Shown: one piece after another, positions 17,328-24,610 of the stretch
How positions within the stretch are numbered: position 1 is the stretch's first letter
Layout: each line of letters begins with the position of its first letter
Source: Gaiellasilicea sp963829845
GTDB taxonomy: Bacteria > Actinomycetota > Thermoleophilia > Gaiellales > Gaiellaceae
Direction of reading: 5' to 3'
NCBI GenBank assembly: GCA_963829845.1
Contig: CAWHKD010000008.1
Coordinates: 1-59,997, forward strand
Length of the DNA: 59,997 bases
Translations under genes and position numbers: made by a program
The notes under the pieces: generated by a model
What the model saw: only the letters and a program-made list of their open reading frames with translations
The model's database searches: none
Told to the model about the DNA's origin: nothing

Positions 17328-18331
17328 TCCGCGGTGTAGAGCGGCCCGGCGAACGAGCCCATCCTGGGGCTCGTGAGCCGGCCGGTCGCGGCCAGGTGAT
17401 AGAGGTGGCTCGTGCCGCCGAGGACGCCGGCGCCGACGTAGTCGTTGAAGTCCCGTGAGATGTTGTGGATCACGAAGCCGATCTCGACGATCGCGCGCTG
17501 CAGCTGCTCCGCGGCGCCTGGGCGCCGCGACCCGAAGGAGAGGAACACGTCGCCGCCCCGCTCGTCGAGTGCCTCCGCGGCGCGAGAGAGGAAGAGGGAA
17601 GCGCCCGCGGTCGTGTACGGCGGGTCGGTGACGACCGTGTCGAACACGCCGCTCAGCTCCGGCGGCAGCGGCCGGCGGAGGTCGTGCTCGACGGACGCCG
17701 CCGGGAACGGCGCTCCGGCAAGCTCGCGCTCGAGAAAGGCGACGAGCCTGGGATCGACGTCGACGACCGCGAGGCTCGCGATCGTCGATCGCGAGCCGTG
17801 GTCGCGCACCAGCAGCCGGAGTGCGAGCGCGGTCAGGTCGTCGTCGCCGAGCAGGAGCACGCGGCGGCCGACGAGGGCACCGGCCTCGTGCACCGCCAGG
17901 AGGCGACGGAGCTTCGTCTCGACCGTGCAGTGGCACTGGTCGAGCTCGATCCGGGCGGGCGGCCCGCCGCGCACGGCGCGCGAGAGCTCGCGCACGACCG
18001 GCGCGAGCGCGGGCGGGACGACGATCCCCCGCCCGCCGCACCCCTGGCATGCAGCCGCGCGACCGATGCCCAGGCCGCCACCGGCGAAGAGCTCGCGCCC
18101 GGCCGGCGTCAGCCGCGTCGGCCGCTCCTCCGCCACGAGCGCGCGCTTGCGCAGCTCGCCGCAGACCGCGGCCACGATCGGCACCGGAAGCTCGGCCGCG
18201 CGGCTGATCCGGCGGGTCGAGACGGGCTCGAGCCGGGCGAGCGCGGACAGAACGGCACGCACGCCCCGCTCGCCCTCGGCGAGTCCGACGGCGGCCGCCA
18301 CCTCGCCGACGATGGAGCGGTCCTCAGCCAA
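17324..18331 (-). CDS. bpsA: Branched-chain polyamine synthase BpsA (N4-bis(aminopropyl)spermidine synthase family)
   Basis: 335 residues. An N-terminal winged-helix segment (VLSALARLEPVSTRRISRAAELPVPIVAAVCGELRKR) precedes CQGCGGRG, then the DUF43/BpsA catalytic part: DQCHCTVETKLRR, the nucleotide loop VLLLGDDDLTALAL, VVDVDPRLVAFLE, and the DPPYT active-site motif. The family transfers aminopropyl groups from decarboxylated SAM to spermidine, making quaternary branched polyamines, best known in thermophiles. The TTG start at 18329-18331 overlaps the end of speD, which supplies the decarboxylated SAM, so the pair forms a pathway unit. Start codon choice is moderately certain. Confidence 0.88.
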   Translation of the reverse strand: MAEDRSIVGEVAAAVGLAEGERGVRAVLSALARLEPVSTRRISRAAELPVPIVAAVCGELRKRALVAEERPTRLTPAGRELFAGGGLGIGRAAACQGCGGRGIVVPPALAPVVRELSRAVRGGPPARIELDQCHCTVETKLRRLLAVHEAGALVGRRVLLLGDDDLTALALRLLVRDHGSRSTIASLAVVDVDPRLVAFLERELAGAPFPAASVEHDLRRPLPPELSGVFDTVVTDPPYTTAGASLFLSRAAEALDERGGDVFLSFGSRRPGAAEQLQRAIVEIGFVIHNISRDFNDYVGAGVLGGTSHLYHLAATGRLTSPRMGSFAGPLYTAD

Positions 18332-18656
18332 GCGACCGGTGGATGCAGCGAACGCTCGCCCGCTCGACGTCGAGTCGCTCGCGGATCGTGTTCAGCACGA
18401 TGTCGCCGTCGATATCACCGCACGTGAGCAAGTCGACGTTGGCGAGAGCCAGCTCCGGCCAGGTATGGATGCTCAGGTGGGATTGGGCGAGCAGGAGCAC
18501 GCCCGTGACGGCTCCGTTCGGAAAGGCGTAGAACTCCTCGCCGACGACCGTCGCACCGCCCGCCGACGCGGCCGCGTGGAGCACGGCCCTCAGCTCATCC
18601 CCGTCGGTCAGGACCGACGCTGACCGAACCCACGCGTCCATAGCGTGTAGCCGCAT
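18324..18656 (-). CDS. speD: S-adenosylmethionine decarboxylase proenzyme SpeD
   Basis: 110 residues. Self-cleaving pyruvoyl enzyme that makes decarboxylated SAM for aminopropyl transfer. The processing motif reads AQSHLSIHTWPE with the pyruvoyl-forming Ser at 59 and His64; Cys79 in LTCGD is the conserved catalytic cysteine. Unusually, the residue before the cleaved Ser is Gln (CAA) instead of the usual Glu. I chose the ATG at 18654-18656; the frame stays open upstream to a TTG at 18716. It overlaps bpsA. A short ORF with a near-ideal ribosome site lies upstream and may be a leader. Confidence 0.9.
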   Translation of the reverse strand: MRLHAMDAWVRSASVLTDGDELRAVLHAAASAGGATVVGEEFYAFPNGAVTGVLLLAQSHLSIHTWPELALANVDLLTCGDIDGDIVLNTIRERLDVERASVRCIHRSLG

Positions 18657-18791
18657 CGGTCGTTCCGTGTGCTTCGCGGCCGCCCTGTGGGCGGCTCCGC
18701 GTTCGAGCTCGAGCAATCGATCTCCCTGGCAGAGGTTGGCGTCGAGGCGCCACCCATGCGACGGAGAGCTAGGTGCTGCTCGGAGGTCGGG

Positions 18792-18830
18792 TCAGGCGAC
18801 GCCGGGGAAGGGGGCGAGATTCACAGTCAT
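18792..18830 (-). CDS. Putative 12-residue leader peptide upstream of speD
   Basis: ATG at 18828-18830 preceded by GAAGGAGGAGC at ideal spacing, encoding MTVNLAPFPGVA and then TGA at 18792. It lies about 135 bases upstream of speD on the same strand and after the globin gene. No family is recognised. The strong ribosome site without a long ORF suggests a regulatory upstream ORF or the remnant of a gene; unproven. Confidence 0.4.
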   Translation of the reverse strand: MTVNLAPFPGVA

Positions 18831-18894
18831 CGGGACGCTCCTCCTTCCACGGTCGCGTGACACGATCGAGGGTAGCGACGGCCGCCCGCTCACG

Positions 18895-19647
18895 TCAAAC
18901 GGGCTTGCCGGCCGCGATCCAGCGCTCGAAGACTTCGACGCGCTCCCGCGGCCAGCCGCCGTCGCAGGGCATGGTGCCCTCCTGCAGCCGATCGAGGATC
19001 GCGTCGGCGTGCTGGCTGACATCGTCGTGCGACCACAGATCGAAGGCGAAGGTCATCGATGCGCGGTCCTGCTCGCGGAAGAGTGGCTTGACGTGCGCCT
19101 CGTAGCTCGGCGCCTCATCGGCTGTCGGCGTGGTCATGCGAGATTCCTCCCTCTTCGGCTCGAGCGCGGAGACGCGGGAGCCTGGAGTCGCACCGGCGAC
19201 CCACGACCAGCGTGGAACCGGCATGTGCCGCGGCGGCCTGGCGCCCGGGGTCGAGTTCTCGAGCGCGATCCGCGAGCCCCACTCGAGGTACGAGACGAAG
19301 GCCGCCCGAAACTCGGGGTCGGCCGGAAGGCCTGCCTCGTCGGCGCACCGACACATCAGCCGCACCCAGCGGGAGCGCTGCGCCTCGGTCAGCCCTTTAC
19401 CCAGGTGCTGGGAGACCATCCAGTCGTACCCGCCGTACCGCTCGCTGTACGTCGTCGGGCCTCCGAACGTCTCCCCGAGCCAAGCCGCCACCCGCTCCGG
19501 GTGATCGGGCGCCATGTCCGCGAAGAGCGGGGCGAGCAGTTCGTCGGCGGGCACGTACTTCTCGTAGAAGCGCCGGGCCATCCGGGTGAAGGCGGCCGCG
19601 CCGCCGGCCCACTCGAACACAGTCGGCTGGCCTTCGAGAGGCTCCAC
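18895..19647 (-). CDS. Group II truncated haemoglobin fused to a C-terminal domain
   Basis: 250 residues. Residues 1-140 are a truncated globin: FTRMARRFYEKYVPADELLAPLF, GGPTTYSERYGG, the proximal region VSQHLGKGLTEAQRSRWVRLM and WGSRIALENSTPGA. PRWSWVAGATPG closes the globin. The C-terminal part (EAHVKPLFREQDRASMTFAFDLWSHDD... GTMPCDGGWPRERVEVFERWIAAGKP) is a conserved small domain often found as a separate protein, resembling a haemless cytochrome-like module. Codon 171 is an ATG with GGGAGGAA seven bases upstream, so a separate C-terminal protein may also be made. Likely role in oxygen or NO handling; no close operon partner. Confidence 0.85.
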   Translation of the reverse strand: MEPLEGQPTVFEWAGGAAAFTRMARRFYEKYVPADELLAPLFADMAPDHPERVAAWLGETFGGPTTYSERYGGYDWMVSQHLGKGLTEAQRSRWVRLMCRCADEAGLPADPEFRAAFVSYLEWGSRIALENSTPGARPPRHMPVPRWSWVAGATPGSRVSALEPKREESRMTTPTADEAPSYEAHVKPLFREQDRASMTFAFDLWSHDDVSQHADAILDRLQEGTMPCDGGWPRERVEVFERWIAAGKPV

Positions 19648-19670
19648 GCCTCGATGAATACCAAACCCTG

Positions 19671-20251
19671 CTACTGACCGAGTGCTGCGACGAAGGCGTC
19701 CATTCGCTCGACGACGCGGCGCAGCGCGTCGATCGAGGCGAGTGGGTCAGCCTCGATCTGAAGCGCGTGGTTCGCTCCCTCGAGTTCGAGCACCTCGTGA
19801 CCCGCGCGCCGCGCGAGCTCGCCGTCCCACGACTCGTCCGCCGTTCCACCCACGAGGAGTGCCGGAGCCGACAGCTGCTCGAACCCGGTCGCGATCTCCG
19901 CGTCGTGCAGGAGCGGCGTCAGCCAGATTCCGGGCAACCCCATCTCGGCCGCCATCGTCACCGCCCGACTCGAGATCGACTTCGTCACGAGGGCTCTACC
20001 GGCGTCGCCGGCGTGCCTGAGCGCCGCTTCGGCCCGATCGAAGACCCAGCGCGAGGGGTCCTCGCTCCGGTCGCGATACTCGTCCCAAACCTCGAGCACG
20101 CTCCAGCCTCGGCGCGAGCCGACTTCGCGCGCGAACCAGAGCAGCGGCGCGAACGGCAGGTACGGGCGCACCGGGAGGATCACGATGACGACGGTCCGGG
20201 ATCTCCCGCGTACCAGCGGCCCTTGCAGACGCCGAGGTCGACGTCCTCCAC
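19671..20251 (-). CDS. Alpha/beta-hydrolase family protein (frameshifted near start)
   Basis: The main reading frame (VIVILPVRPYLPFAPLLWFAREVGSRRGWSVLEVWDEY) has an early beta strand and helix, TKSISSRAVTMAAE as the nucleophile-elbow region, a terminal Asp in GGTADESWDG and a His in EGANHALQIE, a complete hydrolase order. Its N-terminus is supplied by another frame from a GTG at 20249-20251 (VEDVDLGVCKGRWYAGDP) after one missing base near 20200. An unbroken shorter form would begin at the GTG at 20183. The GTG at 20251 lies in a small hairpin. Substrate unknown. Confidence 0.72.
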
Positions 20252-20309
20252 GGGCTACTGCCCGTCTTTAGGGGTCTTGGCGGTGTCCGGGTTTTGCCCG
20301 GTCACCTGC

Positions 20310-21107
20310 CTATTGGCCAACTGGGTGCCAGACGGTCTTGAGCTCGAGGAACTTCGAGATCGTCCACGGGCTCTGCTCGTCCGGCGTGCCGTGGACGACC
20401 CGCTTGACGTTGTCGGCCGCGAGCCGCTCGAGCTCGGCCGACGTCCCGTTCGCACCGGTCAGGTCGATCGCGTTCACGTCCATGTGGCCGGCGAGAATCG
20501 GCGCCAGCTCGTCCTGGAGCCCGGTAAGGATGTTGACGACGCCGCCCGGGACATCGGAGGTCGCGATCGCCTCGGCCAGCTCGAGGGCGGCGAGCGGGTG
20601 CGACTCGGAGGCAACGACGACGGCCGCGTTGCCGCCGACGATCACCGGCGCGATCCGCGACACCAGCCCTGCCAGCGCAGGCTCCTCCGGCGCCAGCACG
20701 GCGACGACGCCGGTCGGCTCCGGGACTGAGAAGTTGAAGTACGGGCCGGAGACCGGGTTGGACGAGCCGATCACCTGGGCGAGCTTGTCGGCCCACCCGG
20801 CGTACCAGACGACGCGGTCGATCGCGGCCTCGACCTCCCTCTTCCCGGAGCAGACAACGGCGAGGTCTGCAGCGCGCGTCTCCATCATCTCGGCGAGCCG
20901 GTAGAGCACCTGGCCGCGGTTGTACGCGGTCGCGCCGGCCCAGCCGGAGACTGCCTTCCGGGCCGCGACCACGGCGTCGCGCGCATCCTTGCGGGAAGCG
21001 CGCGCGACGTTCTGGCCCTCCGCCTCGTACGTGCGTCCCGACTCGGAGCGCGGGAACGCCCCGCCGATGTAGAGCTTGTAGGTCTTCTTGACCGGGAGTC
21101 GGCTCAC
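20310..21107 (-). CDS. Truncated aldehyde-dehydrogenase-like protein, lacking the catalytic domain
   Basis: 265 residues matching the N-terminal cofactor half of aldehyde dehydrogenases (KLYIGGAFPRSESGRTYEAEG, ARKAVSGWAGATAYNRGQVLYRLAEMME, VVWYAGWADKLAQVIG, VPEPTGVVAVLAPEEPALAGLVSRIAPVIVGGNAAVVVASE). It stops before the region that carries the catalytic Cys and lacks the general-base Glu motif, so it should be inactive alone. Following the full ALDH and deoC, it is probably a structural or regulatory partner. The GTG at 21105-21107 overlaps the stop of the 28-codon ORF. Confidence 0.85.
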   Translation of the reverse strand: MSRLPVKKTYKLYIGGAFPRSESGRTYEAEGQNVARASRKDARDAVVAARKAVSGWAGATAYNRGQVLYRLAEMMETRAADLAVVCSGKREVEAAIDRVVWYAGWADKLAQVIGSSNPVSGPYFNFSVPEPTGVVAVLAPEEPALAGLVSRIAPVIVGGNAAVVVASESHPLAALELAEAIATSDVPGGVVNILTGLQDELAPILAGHMDVNAIDLTGANGTSAELERLAADNVKRVVHGTPDEQSPWTISKFLELKTVWHPVGQ

Positions 21108-21190
21108 CGCACGCTCCCGAAGCGGCGGTCGCCGAGGAGGAGCGCGAGCGCGCCGCCGAGCAGGAGCAGCGGCAGCCGGAAGCGCCTCAC
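21104..21190 (-). CDS. 28-residue single-helix membrane peptide between the two ALDH genes
   Basis: GTG at 21188-21190 overlaps the upstream ALDH stop (GGTGAGG), and its TGA at 21104-21106 overlaps the GTG of the downstream ALDH-like gene. The peptide MRRFRLPLLLLGGALALLLG followed by DRRFGSVR is a positively charged cap, one hydrophobic helix and a basic tail. The two exact GTGA junctions make it part of a translationally coupled chain; this is the main reason to believe it is translated. Confidence 0.6.
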   Translation of the reverse strand: MRRFRLPLLLLGGALALLLGDRRFGSVR

Positions 21191-22674
21191 CGCGCGTCCT
21201 CGAAGGTGAGGTAGGGCTCGAGCCCGTGCCTGCCGCCCTCGCGGCCGAAGCCCGACTCCTTGTAGCCGCCGAACGGCGACGCCGGGTCGAAGCGGTTGAA
21301 GGTGTTCGCCCAGACGACGCCGGCCTTCAGCTTCTCCGCCATCCAGAGGATCCGCGAGCCCTTCTCCGTCCAGACGCCCGCCGAGAGCCCGTAGGCGGTG
21401 TTGTTCGCCTTCTCGACCGCCTCCTCGGGCGTGCGGAACGTGAGCACCGAGAGGACGGGCCCGAAGATCTCCTCCTGTGCGATCCGGTAGCTCTGGGCCA
21501 CGTTCGTGAAGACGGTCGGCGCAAACCAATAGCCCTTCTCGGGCAGCCGGCACGGCGGCTGGTAGATCTCGGCGCCCTCGGACTTGCCCGACTCGACGAG
21601 CTCGGTGATCTTGTCCAGCTGCATCTTCGAGTTGATCGCGCCGATGTCGGTGTTCTTGTCGAGCGGGTCGCCGAGCCGCAGCGTCTCGAGCCGCCGCTTC
21701 AGCTTCGAGACGGTCGCTTCGTAGATCGACTCCTGGACGAGCAGGCGCGAGCCGGCGCAGCAGACGTGGCCCTGGTTGAAGTAGATCCCGTTGACGATCC
21801 CCTCGACCGCTTGGTCGAGTGCGGCGTCGTCGAAGATGATGTTCGCCGCCTTGCCGCCGAGCTCGAGCGTCAGCTTCGTGCCCGTGCCGGCGAGCTCGCG
21901 CTGGATCGCCTTGCCGACCTCGGTCGAGCCGGTGAAGGCGATCTTGTCGACGTCGTCGTGCTTGACGAGCGCGGCGCCGGCGCGGCCGTCGCCGGTGACG
22001 ATGTTGACGACGCCGGCCGGCAGCTCCGCCTGGCGGCAGACGTCGGCGAAGAAGAGCGCGGTCAGCGGCGTCGTCTCGGCCGGCTTCAGCACGACCGTGT
22101 TGCCGGCCGCGAGCGCGGGCGCGATCTTCCACGCCAGCATCAGCAGCGGGAAGTTCCAGGGGATGATCTGGCCCGCAACGCCGATCGGCTTCGGCTTCCG
22201 CGCCGGGAAGGCGTACTCGAGCTTGTCGGCCCAGCCCGCGTAGTAGAAGAAGTGCGCGGCGGCGAGCGGCAGGTCGACGTCGCGGCTCTCGCGGATCGGC
22301 TTGCCCCCGTCGAGGCTCTCGAGCACGGCCAGCTCGCGCGACCGCTCCTGGAGGATGCGGGCGATCCGGAAGAGGTACTTCGCGCGCTCGGCCGCCGGCA
22401 GCTTCGACCAGCCGTCCGTGAACGCGGCGCGCGCGGCCTTGACGGCGAGGTTGACGTCCTGCTGGCTCGCCTGGGCGACCTCGGCGAGCTTCTCCTCGCT
22501 CGAGGGCGAAACCGACGGGAACCACTCGGCCGAACGGGGCTTCACGAACTTGCCGCCGATGAAGAGCCCGTACCGCTTTTCGAGCTGGACGATCTCGCGC
22601 GCCTCCGGGGCGGGCGCATAGTCCCATTCGGTCAGGGCCGGAACCGGCGCGTGGCGCTTGGCGACCTCGCTCAT
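21187..22674 (-). CDS. Aldehyde dehydrogenase family protein
   Basis: 495 residues, full-length ALDH. Cofactor region IIPWNFPLLMLAWKIAPALAAGNTVVLKPAE, NAD loop FTGSTEVGKAIQ, general base Glu in LELGGKAANIIF, catalytic Cys in FNQGHVCCAGSR, and EEIFGPVLSVL near the end. Immediately downstream of deoC, it probably oxidises an aldehyde produced by deoxyribose-phosphate cleavage (acetaldehyde or a related product); substrate is inferred. ATG at 22672-22674 overlaps the deoC stop. Confidence 0.93.
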   Translation of the reverse strand: MSEVAKRHAPVPALTEWDYAPAPEAREIVQLEKRYGLFIGGKFVKPRSAEWFPSVSPSSEEKLAEVAQASQQDVNLAVKAARAAFTDGWSKLPAAERAKYLFRIARILQERSRELAVLESLDGGKPIRESRDVDLPLAAAHFFYYAGWADKLEYAFPARKPKPIGVAGQIIPWNFPLLMLAWKIAPALAAGNTVVLKPAETTPLTALFFADVCRQAELPAGVVNIVTGDGRAGAALVKHDDVDKIAFTGSTEVGKAIQRELAGTGTKLTLELGGKAANIIFDDAALDQAVEGIVNGIYFNQGHVCCAGSRLLVQESIYEATVSKLKRRLETLRLGDPLDKNTDIGAINSKMQLDKITELVESGKSEGAEIYQPPCRLPEKGYWFAPTVFTNVAQSYRIAQEEIFGPVLSVLTFRTPEEAVEKANNTAYGLSAGVWTEKGSRILWMAEKLKAGVVWANTFNRFDPASPFGGYKESGFGREGGRHGLEPYLTFEDAR

Positions 22675-23612
22675 CAGTCGATCGTGAAGTAGTCCGGGGA
22701 CTGGTAGCGGCCGGTCTTCTGCTTGCGGATCTGCATCAGCACGTCGTTCAGCAGCGACGAGGCGCCGAAGCGGAAGAGGTCTGGAGTCATCCACTGGAGG
22801 CCGAGGGTCTCGTGCAGGACGACGAGGTACTGGACGGCCTGCTTCGCCGTCCGGATCCCGCCCGCGGGCTTCATCCCGACGACGCGGCCGGTCTCCTCGT
22901 GGACGTCGCGGATCGCCTCGAGCATGCAGAGCGTCACCGGCAGCGTCGCGGCCGGATTGACCTTGCCGGTCGAGGTCTTGATGAAGTCGCCGCCGGCGGC
23001 CATCGCGAGCAGCGAGGCGCGACGGACGTTGTCGTAGGTGCCGAGCTCGCCGGTCTCGAGGATCACCTTCAGATGCACGGACCCGCAGGCCTCCTTGACC
23101 TTGACGATCTCGTCGTAGACCTTGGCGTAGCGGCCGGAGAGGAAGGCGCCGCGATCGATCACCATGTCGACCTCGTCGGCGCCGAGCTCGACAGCCTCGC
23201 GCACGTCGGCGAGCTTGACCGCGAGCGGGGACTGGCCGGACGGGAAGGCGGTCGCGACCGACGCCACCTTGACGCCGGAGCCGTCGAGCCGCGCCTTCGC
23301 CGTCGGGACGAGGTTCGGGTACACACAGACGGCAGCGACCGGCGGCACGGAGGGGTCGACCGGGTCGGGCCGCATCGCCTTCGAGCAGAGCGCGGCGACC
23401 TTCCCGGGCGTGTCGGCGCCCTCGAGCGTCGTCAGGTCCATCATCCGCACCGCCAGGTCGTACGCCTGCAGCTTCGAGTCCTTTTTGATCGAGCGCTTGG
23501 CGAGGGTCGCCGCCCGTTCCTCGAGCGCGACGGCGTCGACGGAGCCGATGCGCGGGAGCCTCGGCTCGAGCGGGAGCTCGAATCCGCGCGGCAGTGCAGG
23601 AGCCTGCGCCAT
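22674..23612 (-). CDS. deoC: Deoxyribose-phosphate aldolase DeoC
   Basis: 312 residues, in the longer class. Cleaves 2-deoxyribose-5-phosphate to acetaldehyde and glyceraldehyde-3-P in nucleoside catabolism. Schiff-base Lys lies in GGDFIKTSTGK; MKPAGGI carries the second conserved Lys; the acid-base Asp lies in GADEVDMVID. HLKVILETGELG is also family-typical. First gene of the deoC-ALDH-sORF-ALDH-like chain. The ATG at 23610-23612 is 52 bases from the divergent peptidase start. Confidence 0.95.
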   Translation of the reverse strand: MAQAPALPRGFELPLEPRLPRIGSVDAVALEERAATLAKRSIKKDSKLQAYDLAVRMMDLTTLEGADTPGKVAALCSKAMRPDPVDPSVPPVAAVCVYPNLVPTAKARLDGSGVKVASVATAFPSGQSPLAVKLADVREAVELGADEVDMVIDRGAFLSGRYAKVYDEIVKVKEACGSVHLKVILETGELGTYDNVRRASLLAMAAGGDFIKTSTGKVNPAATLPVTLCMLEAIRDVHEETGRVVGMKPAGGIRTAKQAVQYLVVLHETLGLQWMTPDLFRFGASSLLNDVLMQIRKQKTGRYQSPDYFTID

Positions 23613-23664
23613 GCCTCAAGTGTAGTCGGGGGTTGGATCCAGGCCGACGGGGAATCAGAGGGCG

Positions 23665-24552
23665 ATGAAGTGGCGCGGACGAGGCGGCGGGGGGCGGATC
23701 GAGGACCGGCGGGGCGCAGGCGGGCTCGGCGGCGGCTTCCCCCTGCCGATGGGGAAGGCCGGCGGCGGCGGAATCGGCCTGATCATCCTCCTCGTCATCT
23801 ACCTGCTCGTCGGCGGGCTGCCGGGTGGCGGCGGCGGGCTGGGAGTCGATCCGGGCACGGGCGCGCTGCCGCAATCCCCCGAGCCGACCGAGGCCGAGCT
23901 CCAGAAGGCGCCTGCAGACGACCCGGCCAAGTTCGTCGACTTCGTGGCCGGCGACGTCGACGCGACCTGGAAGAAGATCTTCGCCGCGAGCGGCAAGACG
24001 TACGACCCGCCGATCATCGTTCTCTACGACGCCCAGGTGAGCACCGCCTGCGGCAACGCGCCCTCGACGGTCGGCCCGTTCTACTGCCCGAACGACCGCA
24101 AGGTCTATCTCGACATCCCCTTCATGGCGCAGCTCCAGCAGCGGCTCGGGGCGCAGGGTGACTTTGCGCAGGCGTACATCGTCGCGCACGAGATCGGCCA
24201 CCACGTCCAGAACCTGCTCGGGGTGATGGAGGACGTCAATCTCGCACAGCAGGAGAACCCGGACGACGCCAACGACCTCTCGGTCCGGCTGGAGCTGCAG
24301 GCCGACTGTCTCGCCGGGATCTGGGCGCACTCGGCCGTCCGCCAGGAGGATCTCCTCGAGACCGGCGACCTCGAGGAAGCCCTGAACGCGGCCGCCGCGG
24401 TCGGAGACGACCGGATCCAGAAGCAGTCCGGCGGCGAGATCAACCCGGACACGTTCACGCATGGCAGCGGCGAGCAGCGGGCGACCTGGTTCAAGAACGG
24501 CTTCGAGTCGGGCGACCCGACCGCCTGCGACACCTTCAAGGGAGACGTCTAG
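23665..24552 (+). CDS. Neutral zinc metallopeptidase (YpfJ/Zn_peptidase family)
   Basis: 295 residues. A Gly/Arg-rich cytoplasmic N-terminus is followed by one membrane helix (GIGLIILLVIYLLVGGLPG) and an extracytoplasmic catalytic domain. Zinc ligands lie in YIVAHEIGHHVQNLLG (HExxH type), the third ligand probably in RLELQADCLAGIWAHSA. Family features TYDPPIIVLYD and GPFYCPNDRKVYLDIPF are present, and the usual tail GEINPDTFTHGSGEQRATWFKNGFESGDP. Physiological substrate unknown in this family. Divergent from deoC. Confidence 0.93.
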   Translation: MKWRGRGGGGRIEDRRGAGGLGGGFPLPMGKAGGGGIGLIILLVIYLLVGGLPGGGGGLGVDPGTGALPQSPEPTEAELQKAPADDPAKFVDFVAGDVDATWKKIFAASGKTYDPPIIVLYDAQVSTACGNAPSTVGPFYCPNDRKVYLDIPFMAQLQQRLGAQGDFAQAYIVAHEIGHHVQNLLGVMEDVNLAQQENPDDANDLSVRLELQADCLAGIWAHSAVRQEDLLETGDLEEALNAAAAVGDDRIQKQSGGEINPDTFTHGSGEQRATWFKNGFESGDPTACDTFKGDV

Positions 24553-24610
24553 GCGCCGCCGCGATCGGGCGGGCCTGCCCGAAAGGACCGGCCCGCCCAC
24601 GTTCGTCGAC

